Below, one piece after another: positions 17,433 through 25,739 of a stretch of DNA of 49,781 nt. The DNA is from Clostridiales bacterium DTU070 (GTDB lineage Bacteria > Bacillota > Clostridia > DSM-8532). The stretch covers positions 1-49,781 of the forward strand of contig LFSH01000046.1 in the NCBI GenBank assembly GCA_001513105.1. The letters run 5' to 3'. The position numbers and the translations under genes are program-made. Position 1 is the first letter of the stretch. Each line of letters opens with the position of its first letter. The notes beneath the pieces were generated by a model. That model did not search any database. It was not told the DNA's origin and saw nothing but the letters and a program-made list of their open reading frames with translations.

Positions 17433-18365
17433 TCATTTTTTCGATGGCTTGTTCCTGCCCACCTGTGACAGCGTACCGAAAGGTGATATATCCCTGTCCT
17501 TCGCAGTCACCTGGAACCGCGAAAAATCCCGTGTTGTAATCATGTCGCATACGTCGCTGAACCACAGGAAATTGCTTATATAGGCATAGAACCTGGCCCT
17601 GTCAAGAATCCCTGAAGAAACGGGATAGTACCTGTGCATCCTCAGGATGAAATTCTCGCCCAGGTGATCCATAATCATTCCAAAATCATAGGCGGGATCT
17701 CCGAAACCTGAATTGCCGAAGCCAATAATTCCTGCCACTCTTCGAGAGGTTTCATCAAATATTATATGGTTGGGCGTTAAATCTCCGTGTATCAGCACCG
17801 GCCGGAATTCAAAGAATTCTTCATTGTCAATGACCGGCTGTATAATCTGGCGCAAGTATTCTTTTACATAGCCAGTGCAGTATGGTTGAATCTTTCTCTG
17901 AATGGTCTCAAGCTCATCCAGCCAGTTTTCGCGGGACAGGTTCATCTGCGAATCCCCGATTCCCGCGTATTCCGCCTTTTTCACCGGGATACCGTGCAAT
18001 TCCTTCAGAAAAGCCGCAATCTGGCCGGCAATGGCGTCCTGGGTATGATAGTCCAGCTTAAGCAGTATATTCCTGTACAGCGGTACACCCTTGATATAAA
18101 GGCGCTTCGACGCGTTCGGATTAATCATCTCCACTTCGGGCAAAGGGAGGCTGACCAGTTTCCGGATAAAGCCGGTGAAGTCGGCTTCGGTTCTCAGGTA
18201 TACTGCACTCCAGTCGTATTTTGCAAACTTAAACAGCACCTCATTATTGACAACGGCGATATCACTGTATTTCCCGTCGGTCTTGTTGAATTCGATCTTC
18301 GACAGGTCCAGTTGCGGAAACCTGCTTTTTATCAGTTCAATATATTTCAGCTCGCTTGAATTCAA
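17433..18365 (-). CDS. Aminoglycoside-phosphotransferase-fold protein with altered metal site
   Basis: 310 residues, APH/choline-kinase fold. The catalytic loop HGDLTPNHIIF is intact (Asp base and Asn). The usual metal-binding IDFGDAGIGDP segment reads IIGFGNSGFGDPAYDF: the first Asp is Gly and a second Asp is Asn. The N-lobe shows the VNNEVLFKFAKYD stretch. It lies within the glycosylation operon, so an antibiotic-resistance role is unlikely; a sugar or small-molecule kinase, or a pseudokinase, is more plausible. TTG 18365 is the start, with GGAGGGAGG just upstream. Confidence 0.75.
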   Translation of the reverse strand: MNSSELKYIELIKSRFPQLDLSKIEFNKTDGKYSDIAVVNNEVLFKFAKYDWSAVYLRTEADFTGFIRKLVSLPLPEVEMINPNASKRLYIKGVPLYRNILLKLDYHTQDAIAGQIAAFLKELHGIPVKKAEYAGIGDSQMNLSRENWLDELETIQRKIQPYCTGYVKEYLRQIIQPVIDNEEFFEFRPVLIHGDLTPNHIIFDETSRRVAGIIGFGNSGFGDPAYDFGMIMDHLGENFILRMHRYYPVSSGILDRARFYAYISNFLWFSDVCDMITTRDFSRFQVTAKDRDISPFGTLSQVGRNKPSKK

Positions 18366-18395
18366 AAATCCTCCCTCCTGTCATACAAAATGTGT

Positions 18396-19352
18396 TTAAT
18401 ACAACAGTTTTATATTGATTCCGGACCAGTCCTTAAGCCGCAACACGGTATTGGACAGGCTCGAATAACCGTTGCCTATGAAAAAATCACACTGGGCAGC
18501 GAGGTATGTGTCCCTTATCACTTCAATGGTGTCCCTGATAAGCTCCACACCTTTATGCCTCTTGTTCGGAAAATCCTGAAGGCATAAGGGTATGCGTTCC
18601 TTTAAAGGCCGCTTTTTGCTGTCGGTATATAAAAGCATACCGTTTATGTCATACAGTTTTTTATACTGCTTCAGTATTTTTTTCGAATCGGTTATCAGAA
18701 AAATATGCCTTATGTTATACCGTTCAATATAATGCCATATGTATGGCTTATACAATTCATTCAGGTCATAAAGCTGTGCCACTTCATTCACGATGGCATT
18801 GGAACGGCAGTGTACGCCGAGGATGGGTTTTTCATCCCTGAAGTTCGGGTTTGTGTTGATATATTTCTTAATTTCCCGCTTTACTTCGGGTTTGAGTTTC
18901 AGGTACTTGTCATAAAGATGCCGGTAAATCTGGTATGGTGTATTCCCGAAGGACCAGTGTGCCCTGTTCGTATATGCAAGTACCGAGCTTAACGGGTAAT
19001 ATATGTCACTTACAACAATATTCGCATCGCTTTTCATCAGGCTTTTAAGGTCCCTGCCTTCCATTTTGAACCTGTCGGTGTCTTCAGCAAGAATGTTTTC
19101 CGGGTTCCAGACGGGCGGATGGAAGGTGTAACCGGGACGGACAGCTTCATGCACCGTATAATTTGAAACCGGCTCAAAAAACAACTCGTAAGCATTTGTA
19201 CTGATTGATTCGCTGTACAGGCTCTCCATGCCCCAGTACACTACCGGGATTCGGTTCGTCAGTTCTGCTGCAAGAAGCTGGCACATAACATGATCCACGT
19301 CGGCCCAGATGCTCTTACCCAACGATTTTATCAACAGAAATCGGTTCTGCAT
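18396..19352 (-). CDS. Fucosyltransferase-like protein (paralogue 1), divergent donor motif
   Basis: 318 residues, one of four related proteins here. The shared N-terminus is FLLIKSLGKSIWADVDHVMCQ and the C-terminal part has the FUT8/NodZ-like layout IFLITDSKKIL, then GVELIRDTIEVIRDTYLAAQ and CDFFIGNGYSSLSNTV. The motif corresponding to HxRxxDK in the paralogues is degenerate: HCRSNAIVNE lacks the Asp and Lys. It may use another donor or have a changed activity. ATG 19352 follows GGAGGTG and overlaps the end of paralogue 2 by 38 bp. The fucosyltransferase assignment rests on motif order, not on a database match. Confidence 0.6.
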   Translation of the reverse strand: MQNRFLLIKSLGKSIWADVDHVMCQLLAAELTNRIPVVYWGMESLYSESISTNAYELFFEPVSNYTVHEAVRPGYTFHPPVWNPENILAEDTDRFKMEGRDLKSLMKSDANIVVSDIYYPLSSVLAYTNRAHWSFGNTPYQIYRHLYDKYLKLKPEVKREIKKYINTNPNFRDEKPILGVHCRSNAIVNEVAQLYDLNELYKPYIWHYIERYNIRHIFLITDSKKILKQYKKLYDINGMLLYTDSKKRPLKERIPLCLQDFPNKRHKGVELIRDTIEVIRDTYLAAQCDFFIGNGYSSLSNTVLRLKDWSGINIKLLY

Positions 19353-20403
19353 ACGTATTCACACCTCCATACAACTCAGGATATTCCCGTCTGTGACGTT
19401 TTGTTTCGGCTTTTCTTCTCTTCCGGTCGGCTTTCACACGTTTCCTTGCCAGCCTCTGTTCATGCTTCAAATCCCTGTAGAAAAGGACAATATTGCTGTC
19501 GGGCCAGTCCCTCAGGCGTTTTACCGTGTAAGATACGTTGGAATACCCGTTTCCGATAAAGAAATCACACATAGATGCCAGGTAGGTATCCTTTATAATC
19601 TCTATCCCTTTGCGCCTTTTTTCCGAATAGCTTGTAAGGTGGGGAGCGTTCCGGGTATCGCTCAGCTGCCCTCTTTTGCAGTCTGTGAATATCAGTTTTT
19701 TCCCGTACCGTTTACGAAAATCGGAAAGAAGCTCCTCGCAGTCAGTCAGGAGCAGTATTTTTTTTATGCCGTGCTTTCTTACAAAGTACTGTATTGTCTG
19801 GTGATATCTTTTATTCAGATGGGACAGGTTTTCCACTTCCTTTACCTTGTCGCCGCCGCGGATGTGTACGCCGAGCAGCGGCTTTTCGTCCTTCATGAAC
19901 TCGTCGTAAAACTCCTGTATTTCCTGCCGGATATCGGGCTTCAGCCTGATATATTTGTCAAACAGGCACCGGTATATCTGGTGGGCGGTCATGCCGTAAG
20001 CCCAGTGGTTTTTGGGGATGAACTGTATCAGCGGACGCACGAAATAGTGGGTATCACTGACTACCACATTCGCATCGCTGAGCATCATATCACCAAGGTT
20101 CCGGTAAGCCCATGCTATCTTGTCAAAATCCTCCACCATAAGGTTTTTATCGTTCCAGACGGGAGGATAATAGGTATAATGAGGCTTTGCCAGGTCTTCA
20201 ACCGAGTAGTTCGATACAGGTTCGAAATACAGTTCAAAGGCATTACCTTTAAAGGATTCGGAATACAGGCTGTTTGTGCCCCAGTAAACCACGGGAATAC
20301 GGTTAGTAATTTCCGCTGCGAGGAGCTGCCCCATTACATGATCCACGTCCGACCAAAAACCGCAGCCCCAGCTTTTTATCAGCAGGAAACGATCAGTTGT
20401 CAT
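19315..20403 (-). CDS. Fucosyltransferase-like protein (paralogue 2)
   Basis: 362 residues. N-terminus DRFLLIKSWGCGFWSDVDHVM; then GVHIRGGDKVKEVENL, carrying the HxRxxDK motif of alpha-1,6-fucosyltransferases; IKKILLLTDCEELLSDF; and GIEIIKDTYLASMCDFFIGN with NVSYTVKRL. A basic tail of some 45 residues (LARKRVKADRKRRKAE and on) extends the C-terminus. I use ATG 20403, which overlaps the stop of paralogue 3 by 11 bp and implies coupled translation; the frame extends to 20502 but with unrelated sequence. GDP-fucose from the ManC-Gmd-Fcl set is the likely donor (inference). Confidence 0.65.
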   Translation of the reverse strand: MTTDRFLLIKSWGCGFWSDVDHVMGQLLAAEITNRIPVVYWGTNSLYSESFKGNAFELYFEPVSNYSVEDLAKPHYTYYPPVWNDKNLMVEDFDKIAWAYRNLGDMMLSDANVVVSDTHYFVRPLIQFIPKNHWAYGMTAHQIYRCLFDKYIRLKPDIRQEIQEFYDEFMKDEKPLLGVHIRGGDKVKEVENLSHLNKRYHQTIQYFVRKHGIKKILLLTDCEELLSDFRKRYGKKLIFTDCKRGQLSDTRNAPHLTSYSEKRRKGIEIIKDTYLASMCDFFIGNGYSNVSYTVKRLRDWPDSNIVLFYRDLKHEQRLARKRVKADRKRRKAETKRHRREYPELYGGVNTYAEPISVDKIVG

Positions 20404-21574
20404 ATTCACCACCCCCGATGCCAAGTTTTTTCTTAATCTTCTCGTAAAGGTTCCTGATAAACTCCGCAACCGAGCTGAAAAACTTATTTTTGACCGCTGC
20501 AATCATTTTTACGTTAACGGGATATTTGCGCTTTTCCCTGCGGCGGAAAAGGAGCCTGATATTTTCCTCAGGCCAGTCCTTTATCCGGGATATTGCCCGC
20601 GACAGGCCTGAAAAGTCGTTGCCTATGAAAAAGTCGCATTGCGCAGCAAGCAAAGCATCTTTTATAACTTCTATTCCACGTCTTCTTTTCACCACAGGGT
20701 TTTCTATGCTGTACGCAGGATCGTCGGCCGTAAGTCTCTTGCAGCTGGTACACACAACCATGTCATCATACTTTTCCCTGTATTCCTCCACTACCTCTTC
20801 GCTGTCCGTAAGGAGAAATATTTTCCTTATCGAATACTTGTTCATAAGTTTGTTGATTTCCGAATGATACTGCGTATTGGCCTTCAGAAGTTTCCCCTTC
20901 CCGAGGAAACGGTATTTTCTTTTATTCTCTTTCGGATATCTGCTCCCGTATTTCCTGCTGTTCCTGCGCCAGTAATGCTCGTCTGCGATGTCCTTTCTTA
21001 TGTCAATCAGCATGTCTTCTTCTTCCCTCCGGACATGAACCGCAAGCAGGGGGTGCCATTCCCTGAGCCAGGAATGATAAAACCCCTGTACCTCCGCAAG
21101 AATATCCCTTTTTATTCTTATATACTTTCTGAAAAGATAGCGGTAAATCTCGGTGGCAGTCATCCCGTATGCATCGTTGTCCTTTTTTACGAACGGAATG
21201 ATTTCGGATATTGAAAAATACACATCCCCGATCACCACATTGGCATCACTGCTGATAAGGTCACCGATGCTCCTGTACATCCAGTTGTCCTTCGTGGTGT
21301 CTTCCACCAGCAGATTGTCTGCGTCCCAGAACGGTGGATAGAAAGTATACTCGGGCTTTGTTAAATCGAATATGCTGTATTCGGATACGGGTTCGAAATA
21401 CAGTTCAAACCCGTTTGTATGAATAAAACCGTTGTGCAGGCAGTGGGTCGGCCAGAAAACAACAGGTATGCGGTTGGTAATTTCGGCAATTAAAAGCTGT
21501 CCGAGAACGTGCTCCACATCGGACCATAACCGGTAACTCCAGGGTTTAATCAGAAGAAATCTGTCCCCCGCCAT
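20393..21574 (-). CDS. Fucosyltransferase-like protein (paralogue 3), with insertion
   Basis: 393 residues, the longest of the four. N-terminus GDRFLLIKPWSYRLWSDVEHV; LLAVHVRREEEDML is the counterpart of HxRxxDK (HVRREEED, so the Lys is missing). It is followed by a basic insertion of about 35 residues (RRNSRKYGSRYPKENKRK), absent from the paralogues. Later motifs are IRKIFLLTDSEEVV and GIEVIKDALLAAQCDFFIGN with GLSRAI. A basic tail resembling a membrane-contact helix ends in Gly-Gly-Glu-Tyr-Asp-Asn. ATG 21574 is preferred to GTG 21586 because GAGGTG lies 9 nt upstream. It heads a sub-operon with its own candidate promoter. Confidence 0.6.
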   Translation of the reverse strand: MAGDRFLLIKPWSYRLWSDVEHVLGQLLIAEITNRIPVVFWPTHCLHNGFIHTNGFELYFEPVSEYSIFDLTKPEYTFYPPFWDADNLLVEDTTKDNWMYRSIGDLISSDANVVIGDVYFSISEIIPFVKKDNDAYGMTATEIYRYLFRKYIRIKRDILAEVQGFYHSWLREWHPLLAVHVRREEEDMLIDIRKDIADEHYWRRNSRKYGSRYPKENKRKYRFLGKGKLLKANTQYHSEINKLMNKYSIRKIFLLTDSEEVVEEYREKYDDMVVCTSCKRLTADDPAYSIENPVVKRRRGIEVIKDALLAAQCDFFIGNDFSGLSRAISRIKDWPEENIRLLFRRREKRKYPVNVKMIAAVKNKFFSSVAEFIRNLYEKIKKKLGIGGGEYDN

Positions 21575-21618
21575 GTAAAGGTTCACCTCGCTGTTTCTGC
21601 AAATTCTTTCCTCACGTT

Positions 21619-21646
21619 TATATTATGTATACTTACCGATTTATGT
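21619..21646 (-). promoter_or_regulatory. Candidate sigma-K-type promoter before paralogue 3
   Basis: Minus strand: AC (21645-21646), 17 bp, CATAATATA (21619-21627), a full match to CATANNNTA, 45 nt before the start codon at 21574. It is the only sizeable gap inside the minus-strand cluster. Confidence 0.45.
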
Positions 21647-21700
21647 GAAAAAATATGGGAAAATAAAGGCTGAAAAAAGGGGTGCCGGCTTAAAGATTCA

Positions 21701-22747
21701 TCAGCCGGGCAACCCTGACGTTTCAATGTTCCACTCAATTGTGCGGCGAAGGCCTTCACGGAAGGGCTTAAAAGGCGGCAGAGGAAACTCTGTCAGGACT
21801 TTCGTGATATCAAGCCTGACCATTTTCGGTGAAACCTTTACATCCTTCAGGTTTTCCCTGTGAGCAATATCCCCGGATAATTCGCTTCCGGTTAAAAGGC
21901 AGATTTCTTCAGCAAGGTTACGGATGCTTATACTGTCTTTTCCGCCCACATTATACACAAAGTCTTTTCCGTAGAGCATTATATACAGCAGCATCAGCAC
22001 ACAGTCGGCAATATAGCAGAATGTCCTTATCTTGCTTCCGTCATCAAGCATTACAATCCTTTTCTCGTAAAGAGCCTGCCTTAGGAAATGGGCAAGCACC
22101 CTTTCGTCGGTCAGGCCTATTCCCGGCCCGTAAGTCATTGAGATTCTCGCAATCTTTGCATTCACGCCTTCAAAGTTCCTGTAGGCAAAGCACAATGTTT
22201 CACCCATTCGTTTTGACTCGGAGTAAACAGCCCGTACATCCACGGGAGAACACAGTCCCGGATAATCCTCCGATGTGGGAATATTACTTTCGTCCGGGTT
22301 GCCGTAAACTTCGGATGAGCTTAAATACAAGAATGTCGCATTGTCCTGTTTTGCTTTGTTCAGCAGCTTCTCCGTCACCGTTGTATTAAGGTGAATAGTA
22401 TCCAGGTAGTTCCCGATGAATTTTTTCGGCTGGGCGTAGGTTGCACCATGGATGATATAGTCTGCTTTGATTCCGAAAACATCACTGTCCGGGTTATTCA
22501 AATCAACCGGGTAAAAGGCGTAACCGTCCCTGAATATGTCCTGAAGACGGTCCGCGGGCGGGCTTTTGCTTACGGCGAAAATGTCAACCCCTATGTTTTT
22601 TACGACATTCGCAAGATGCAGCATATAAACCAGGTATGTGCCGATAAGGCCATTGGCGCCTGTAATATAAACGGTTTTGTTTTTTAACGGCGTCATGTCT
22701 GCCTTTTCAATATATTCAAGACAGTCCTGTTCTATAAACCTGTCCAT
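21701..22747 (-). CDS. NAD(P)-dependent sugar epimerase/dehydratase (SDR)
   Basis: 348 residues, extended SDR. Cofactor loop TGANGLIGTYLVYML, HGATYAQPKKF, the Ser stretch LSSSEVYG, and the active site YSESKRMGETL; a nucleotide-sugar region follows (RISMTYGPGIGLTDERVL, RTFCYIADCV, YNVGGKDSISI). It resembles UDP-glucuronate decarboxylases and RmlB-like 4,6-dehydratases, but the exact reaction cannot be read from motifs. AAGGAGG precedes the ATG. Its position directly after the E1-beta gene suggests it makes a keto-sugar used by that enzyme pair (inference). Confidence 0.8.
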   Translation of the reverse strand: MDRFIEQDCLEYIEKADMTPLKNKTVYITGANGLIGTYLVYMLHLANVVKNIGVDIFAVSKSPPADRLQDIFRDGYAFYPVDLNNPDSDVFGIKADYIIHGATYAQPKKFIGNYLDTIHLNTTVTEKLLNKAKQDNATFLYLSSSEVYGNPDESNIPTSEDYPGLCSPVDVRAVYSESKRMGETLCFAYRNFEGVNAKIARISMTYGPGIGLTDERVLAHFLRQALYEKRIVMLDDGSKIRTFCYIADCVLMLLYIMLYGKDFVYNVGGKDSISIRNLAEEICLLTGSELSGDIAHRENLKDVKVSPKMVRLDITKVLTEFPLPPFKPFREGLRRTIEWNIETSGLPG

Positions 22748-22759
22748 ACAGATCCTCCT

Positions 22760-23803
22760 TTAGTCTTCAACCAGTTTCACCGCTTCGGCAAAAATATCCA
22801 CATCATTCGGATAATATGCCTTTTCAAGTACGTCGCTTGTCGGTGTCGGGGTATCGGGGCAGCACACCCTTTTCACAGGGCTCTTCAGGAAATGGAATAC
22901 CGTTTCTGCAGCAAAAGCCGCTATCTCCGACGCCGCACTGCCTGTTTTGCATCCCGTGTCGGCAATTAACAGCCTTCCTGTCTTCGCAACCGATTCTGCC
23001 AGGATTTCCTCATCAAAGGGTTTCAGTGTACGAAGATCCACCACTTCTGCAGAAATCCCCGCCTCCTCGAGCTTTTCGGCCGCCTTCAGCGCCTCAACAA
23101 GCATGTATGAAACGGCAACAATGGTAATATCTTCACCCTTTCTTCTGATCACACCCCTGCCGATTGGTATTGAATAAACTTCTTCAGGAACATGCCCCGT
23201 TGTTTTATGCAGCCACCGGTGCTCAACAAACAGAACCGGGTTATTGTCCATGATTGCCGATATCATTAGTCCCTTTGCATCGTACGGGGTTGCAGGAGCA
23301 ACGATTTTCAGGCCCGGGACATTCATCAGCATTCCCTGGATACACTGCGAATGCTGCGCCCCGGATCCCCAGCCCCTGGCGCTGATAGTCCTTACTACAA
23401 GCGGAACGTTTACCTTGCCGCCGAACATATAGCACCATTTTGAAGCATGGTTCACCAGCTGGTCCAGTGAAAGCAGCATAAAATCCATCCGGGCATGGAT
23501 TAATACGGGTCTCAGACCCGCCATCGCAGCCCCGGCCGCTATTCCTGTCAGTGAGTTTTCGGCTATAGGAGTGTCGAACACCCTGTCCGGTCCGTATTTC
23601 TCCTTTAATCCCTTCGTTGTTCCAAAAACGCCGGCAATATCATCCACCCCTTCGCCCATGATAAACACTTTCGGATCCCTTTCCAGCGCCTGGTCAAAAG
23701 CCTCATGCAGTGCTTCCCTGTATGTGAGTACCCGATCACCCGCGGTATCACCCTTTATAAAGAAATTATCCAGTTTTTCTACCTGAACTGTGGTCCACGG
23801 CAT
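22760..23803 (-). CDS. Thiamine-diphosphate dehydrogenase E1 beta subunit
   Basis: 347 residues, transketolase-like pyrimidine-binding domain plus C-terminal domain. Features: TYREALHEAFDQALERD, GEGVDDIAGVFGTTKGL with the activating Glu, the region HARMDFMLLSLDQLVNHASK and VVDLRTLKPFDEE. It is the partner of the E1-alpha gene, 14 bp upstream. No E2 or E3 gene follows, so a normal 2-oxoacid dehydrogenase complex is not encoded here. In avilamycin-type clusters E1-like pairs have been proposed to attach a two-carbon unit to a sugar; a similar role here is inference. AAGGGGG precedes the ATG. Confidence 0.88.
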   Translation of the reverse strand: MPWTTVQVEKLDNFFIKGDTAGDRVLTYREALHEAFDQALERDPKVFIMGEGVDDIAGVFGTTKGLKEKYGPDRVFDTPIAENSLTGIAAGAAMAGLRPVLIHARMDFMLLSLDQLVNHASKWCYMFGGKVNVPLVVRTISARGWGSGAQHSQCIQGMLMNVPGLKIVAPATPYDAKGLMISAIMDNNPVLFVEHRWLHKTTGHVPEEVYSIPIGRGVIRRKGEDITIVAVSYMLVEALKAAEKLEEAGISAEVVDLRTLKPFDEEILAESVAKTGRLLIADTGCKTGSAASEIAAFAAETVFHFLKSPVKRVCCPDTPTPTSDVLEKAYYPNDVDIFAEAVKLVED

Positions 23804-23817
23804 ATAAAATCCCCCTT

Positions 23818-24783
23818 TCAGTCGGCATATACATATTCCAAAAGCTCGTCGGGAGAGGGTTTTGGAGAGTTCTGAGCAAACTCGAACGCTTCTTCAATCA
23901 GGCTGTTTATTTCTTCATCGATGCTCTGCAAAAGCTCATCGGTTAAAACTCCCTTCGCCTTCAGGAAATCCGAGTACCATTTAAGCGGACATTTCGAAAC
24001 CCAGTACTCATATTCATCCCTCGGCCTGTAGCCTTCACCCACATCTTCGACCGTACCGATGTGCCCTTTCCACCTGTACGTAACACATTCAATCAGCGTC
24101 GGGCCGGCACCGTTCCGGCACCTCTCTATTGCTTTCCGTGCATATTCTGAAACCATCATTACGTCATTCCCGTCAATCCGGAAGCCCGGCATTCCGTAAT
24201 TCTCAGCCCATCTGTATATATTGTCGTCCGCCTGCCGTGCAAGCTGGTGCGAGTTTATCGCGTAATAATTGTTTTCGCAAACATAAACGACGGGCAGCTT
24301 TTTCAATGCAGCAAAGTTCAGGCTTTCATGGAACGTTCCTTCATCGGCGGCACCATCGCCGAAAAATACCACCGTCACCCTGTCATTATTCTGAAGTTTT
24401 GATACCAGTGCCGTACCCGTTCCAAGCGGGATATTCCCGCCGACTATTGCTGTAAACCCCAAGATTCCCACATCGGTGTCAACAAGATGCATTGAACCGC
24501 CTCTGCCCAGCGCACATCCTGTTTTTCTCAGGTACAGCTCGGCAATCATTTTCCTGATATCTCCGCCTTTTGCAATATACAGCGCATGGCCCCTGTGAGT
24601 GCCGAACACATAGTCATCTTTGCGAAGGTGTATGCAAACACCCGCTGCAACGGCTTCCTGCCCTATCGATAGGTGGATTGGCGTTTTTATTTCGTCATAC
24701 TTGTATTCATCATTGATTCTCTGTTCAATCAGGCGGATTAACCGCATGGTTCTATACATTTCAAGAAGTTTTCCTTCTTCCAT
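23818..24783 (-). CDS. Thiamine-diphosphate dehydrogenase E1 alpha subunit
   Basis: 321 residues from ATG 24783. The ThDP/Mg motif is GDGAADEGTFHESLNFAAL to ENNYYAINSH. Further hallmarks: PIHLSIGQEAVAAGVC, GTHRGHALYIAKG, GRGGSMHL and YRWKGHIGTVEDVGEGYR. GGGGG lies 8 nt before ATG 24783; an ATG at 24789 and a GTG at 24801 are too close to that site. Together with the following E1-beta it should form an alpha2-beta2 decarboxylase. The preceding gene encodes fucosyltransferase-like paralogue 4, so it sits inside the sugar operon. Confidence 0.88.
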   Translation of the reverse strand: MEEGKLLEMYRTMRLIRLIEQRINDEYKYDEIKTPIHLSIGQEAVAAGVCIHLRKDDYVFGTHRGHALYIAKGGDIRKMIAELYLRKTGCALGRGGSMHLVDTDVGILGFTAIVGGNIPLGTGTALVSKLQNNDRVTVVFFGDGAADEGTFHESLNFAALKKLPVVYVCENNYYAINSHQLARQADDNIYRWAENYGMPGFRIDGNDVMMVSEYARKAIERCRNGAGPTLIECVTYRWKGHIGTVEDVGEGYRPRDEYEYWVSKCPLKWYSDFLKAKGVLTDELLQSIDEEINSLIEEAFEFAQNSPKPSPDELLEYVYAD

Positions 24784-24801
24784 TACCATTGCCCCCTTCA
24801 C

Positions 24802-25713
24802 TCAGTATAAGAGCGTAATCCTGTTCTTTTCCCAGTTCTTCAGTTCAGTCACTGCCAACGATACGTTGGAATGGCCGTTTCCTATAAAGTAGTCGCATTT
24901 TGCGGCAAGCCATGTATCAAGGATTATTTCAAGGCCTTTCTGCCTGTTGTCGTGGAAATCATGAAAATGTACGCCTGGCCCGTTGCCCGGAACCCTTCTG
25001 CAGTCGGTATGTATTAAAAGATCGCCATACCTTTTTTTGTATTCTTCAAGGATGTCAATGCAATCGGTCATCAGGAATATACGTATTCCAGGATTTGAGG
25101 CAAGTACCTTTTCTATTTCGGCAGGATACCGTTCGTTCAGCTCGTGCAGGTGCCGCACCTCGTTTGCCTTGTCACTGCTTCTTATATGCACGGCTAAAAA
25201 CAGGGAACTGCTCATATTCCTGTTATAGAAGTCATAGATTGCCCTTTCGGCATCTTCTTTAAGGCGGATGTATTTGCTTATCAGCCTGTTGAACAGTTCC
25301 CTCCGGTTCAGGCCATAAAATCGGTGTCCTTCAGGAATTTTCAGGATTAAACTTTCAGGTTCAATAAAACTGTCTGCAACGCACACATCGGCACTGCTCA
25401 CGGCCAAATCCTCAATCGCCGTTTTTCCATTGTCCCGGTTGGGCATGAGAATATTATCGCTGTTCCATCGTCCGGGGAAAAAGGAATACTCCTGTTTTGC
25501 AAGATCCTGTATACTAAAGTCCGATACCGGCATGAAAAACTGTTCAAACGCATTGGAGCCGTCATTTGCCGCGTACAGGCTTCCCTTTCCCCAGTAGATG
25601 ACGGGAACCCTGTTGAGAATCTCAGCAGCAAGGAGCTGAGCCAGAATATGGTGCATTTCGTTCCACAACCCCGCCCCTATTTCCCTTATTAATAAAAAAT
25701 CTGGTCCCTTCAT
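24802..25713 (-). CDS. Fucosyltransferase-like protein (paralogue 4)
   Basis: 303 residues. N-terminus PDFLLIREIGAGLWNEMHHIL, then AVHIRSSDKANEVRHLHEL with a full HxRxxDK motif, IRIFLMTDCIDILEEYKKR, and GLEIILDTWLAAKCDYFIGN followed by SNVSLAV. These parallel FUT8 motifs I-III (HVRRTDK, VYLATDD, and the late SQ/SN loop). It stands apart from the other three paralogues, between manC and the E1 pair. ATG 25713 is used because GGGGG lies 7 nt upstream; an ATG two codons earlier is too close. Probable GDP-sugar glycosyltransferase. Confidence 0.68.
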   Translation of the reverse strand: MKGPDFLLIREIGAGLWNEMHHILAQLLAAEILNRVPVIYWGKGSLYAANDGSNAFEQFFMPVSDFSIQDLAKQEYSFFPGRWNSDNILMPNRDNGKTAIEDLAVSSADVCVADSFIEPESLILKIPEGHRFYGLNRRELFNRLISKYIRLKEDAERAIYDFYNRNMSSSLFLAVHIRSSDKANEVRHLHELNERYPAEIEKVLASNPGIRIFLMTDCIDILEEYKKRYGDLLIHTDCRRVPGNGPGVHFHDFHDNRQKGLEIILDTWLAAKCDYFIGNGHSNVSLAVTELKNWEKNRITLLY

Positions 25714-25739
25714 TCGCATTCCCCCGCCTGTTTCATTCC

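Noticed and set aside
17433-18365. Antibiotic resistance kinase
   Set aside because: The APH fold is present, but the metal-site Asp is missing and the gene lies within a sugar operon.
19309-20436. Long plus-strand frame antisense to glycosyltransferase genes (375 codons)
   Set aside because: It lies wholly opposite the conserved paralogues, has no ribosome binding site and no domain; the same holds for 15422-16132, 21829-22389 and 17787-18359.
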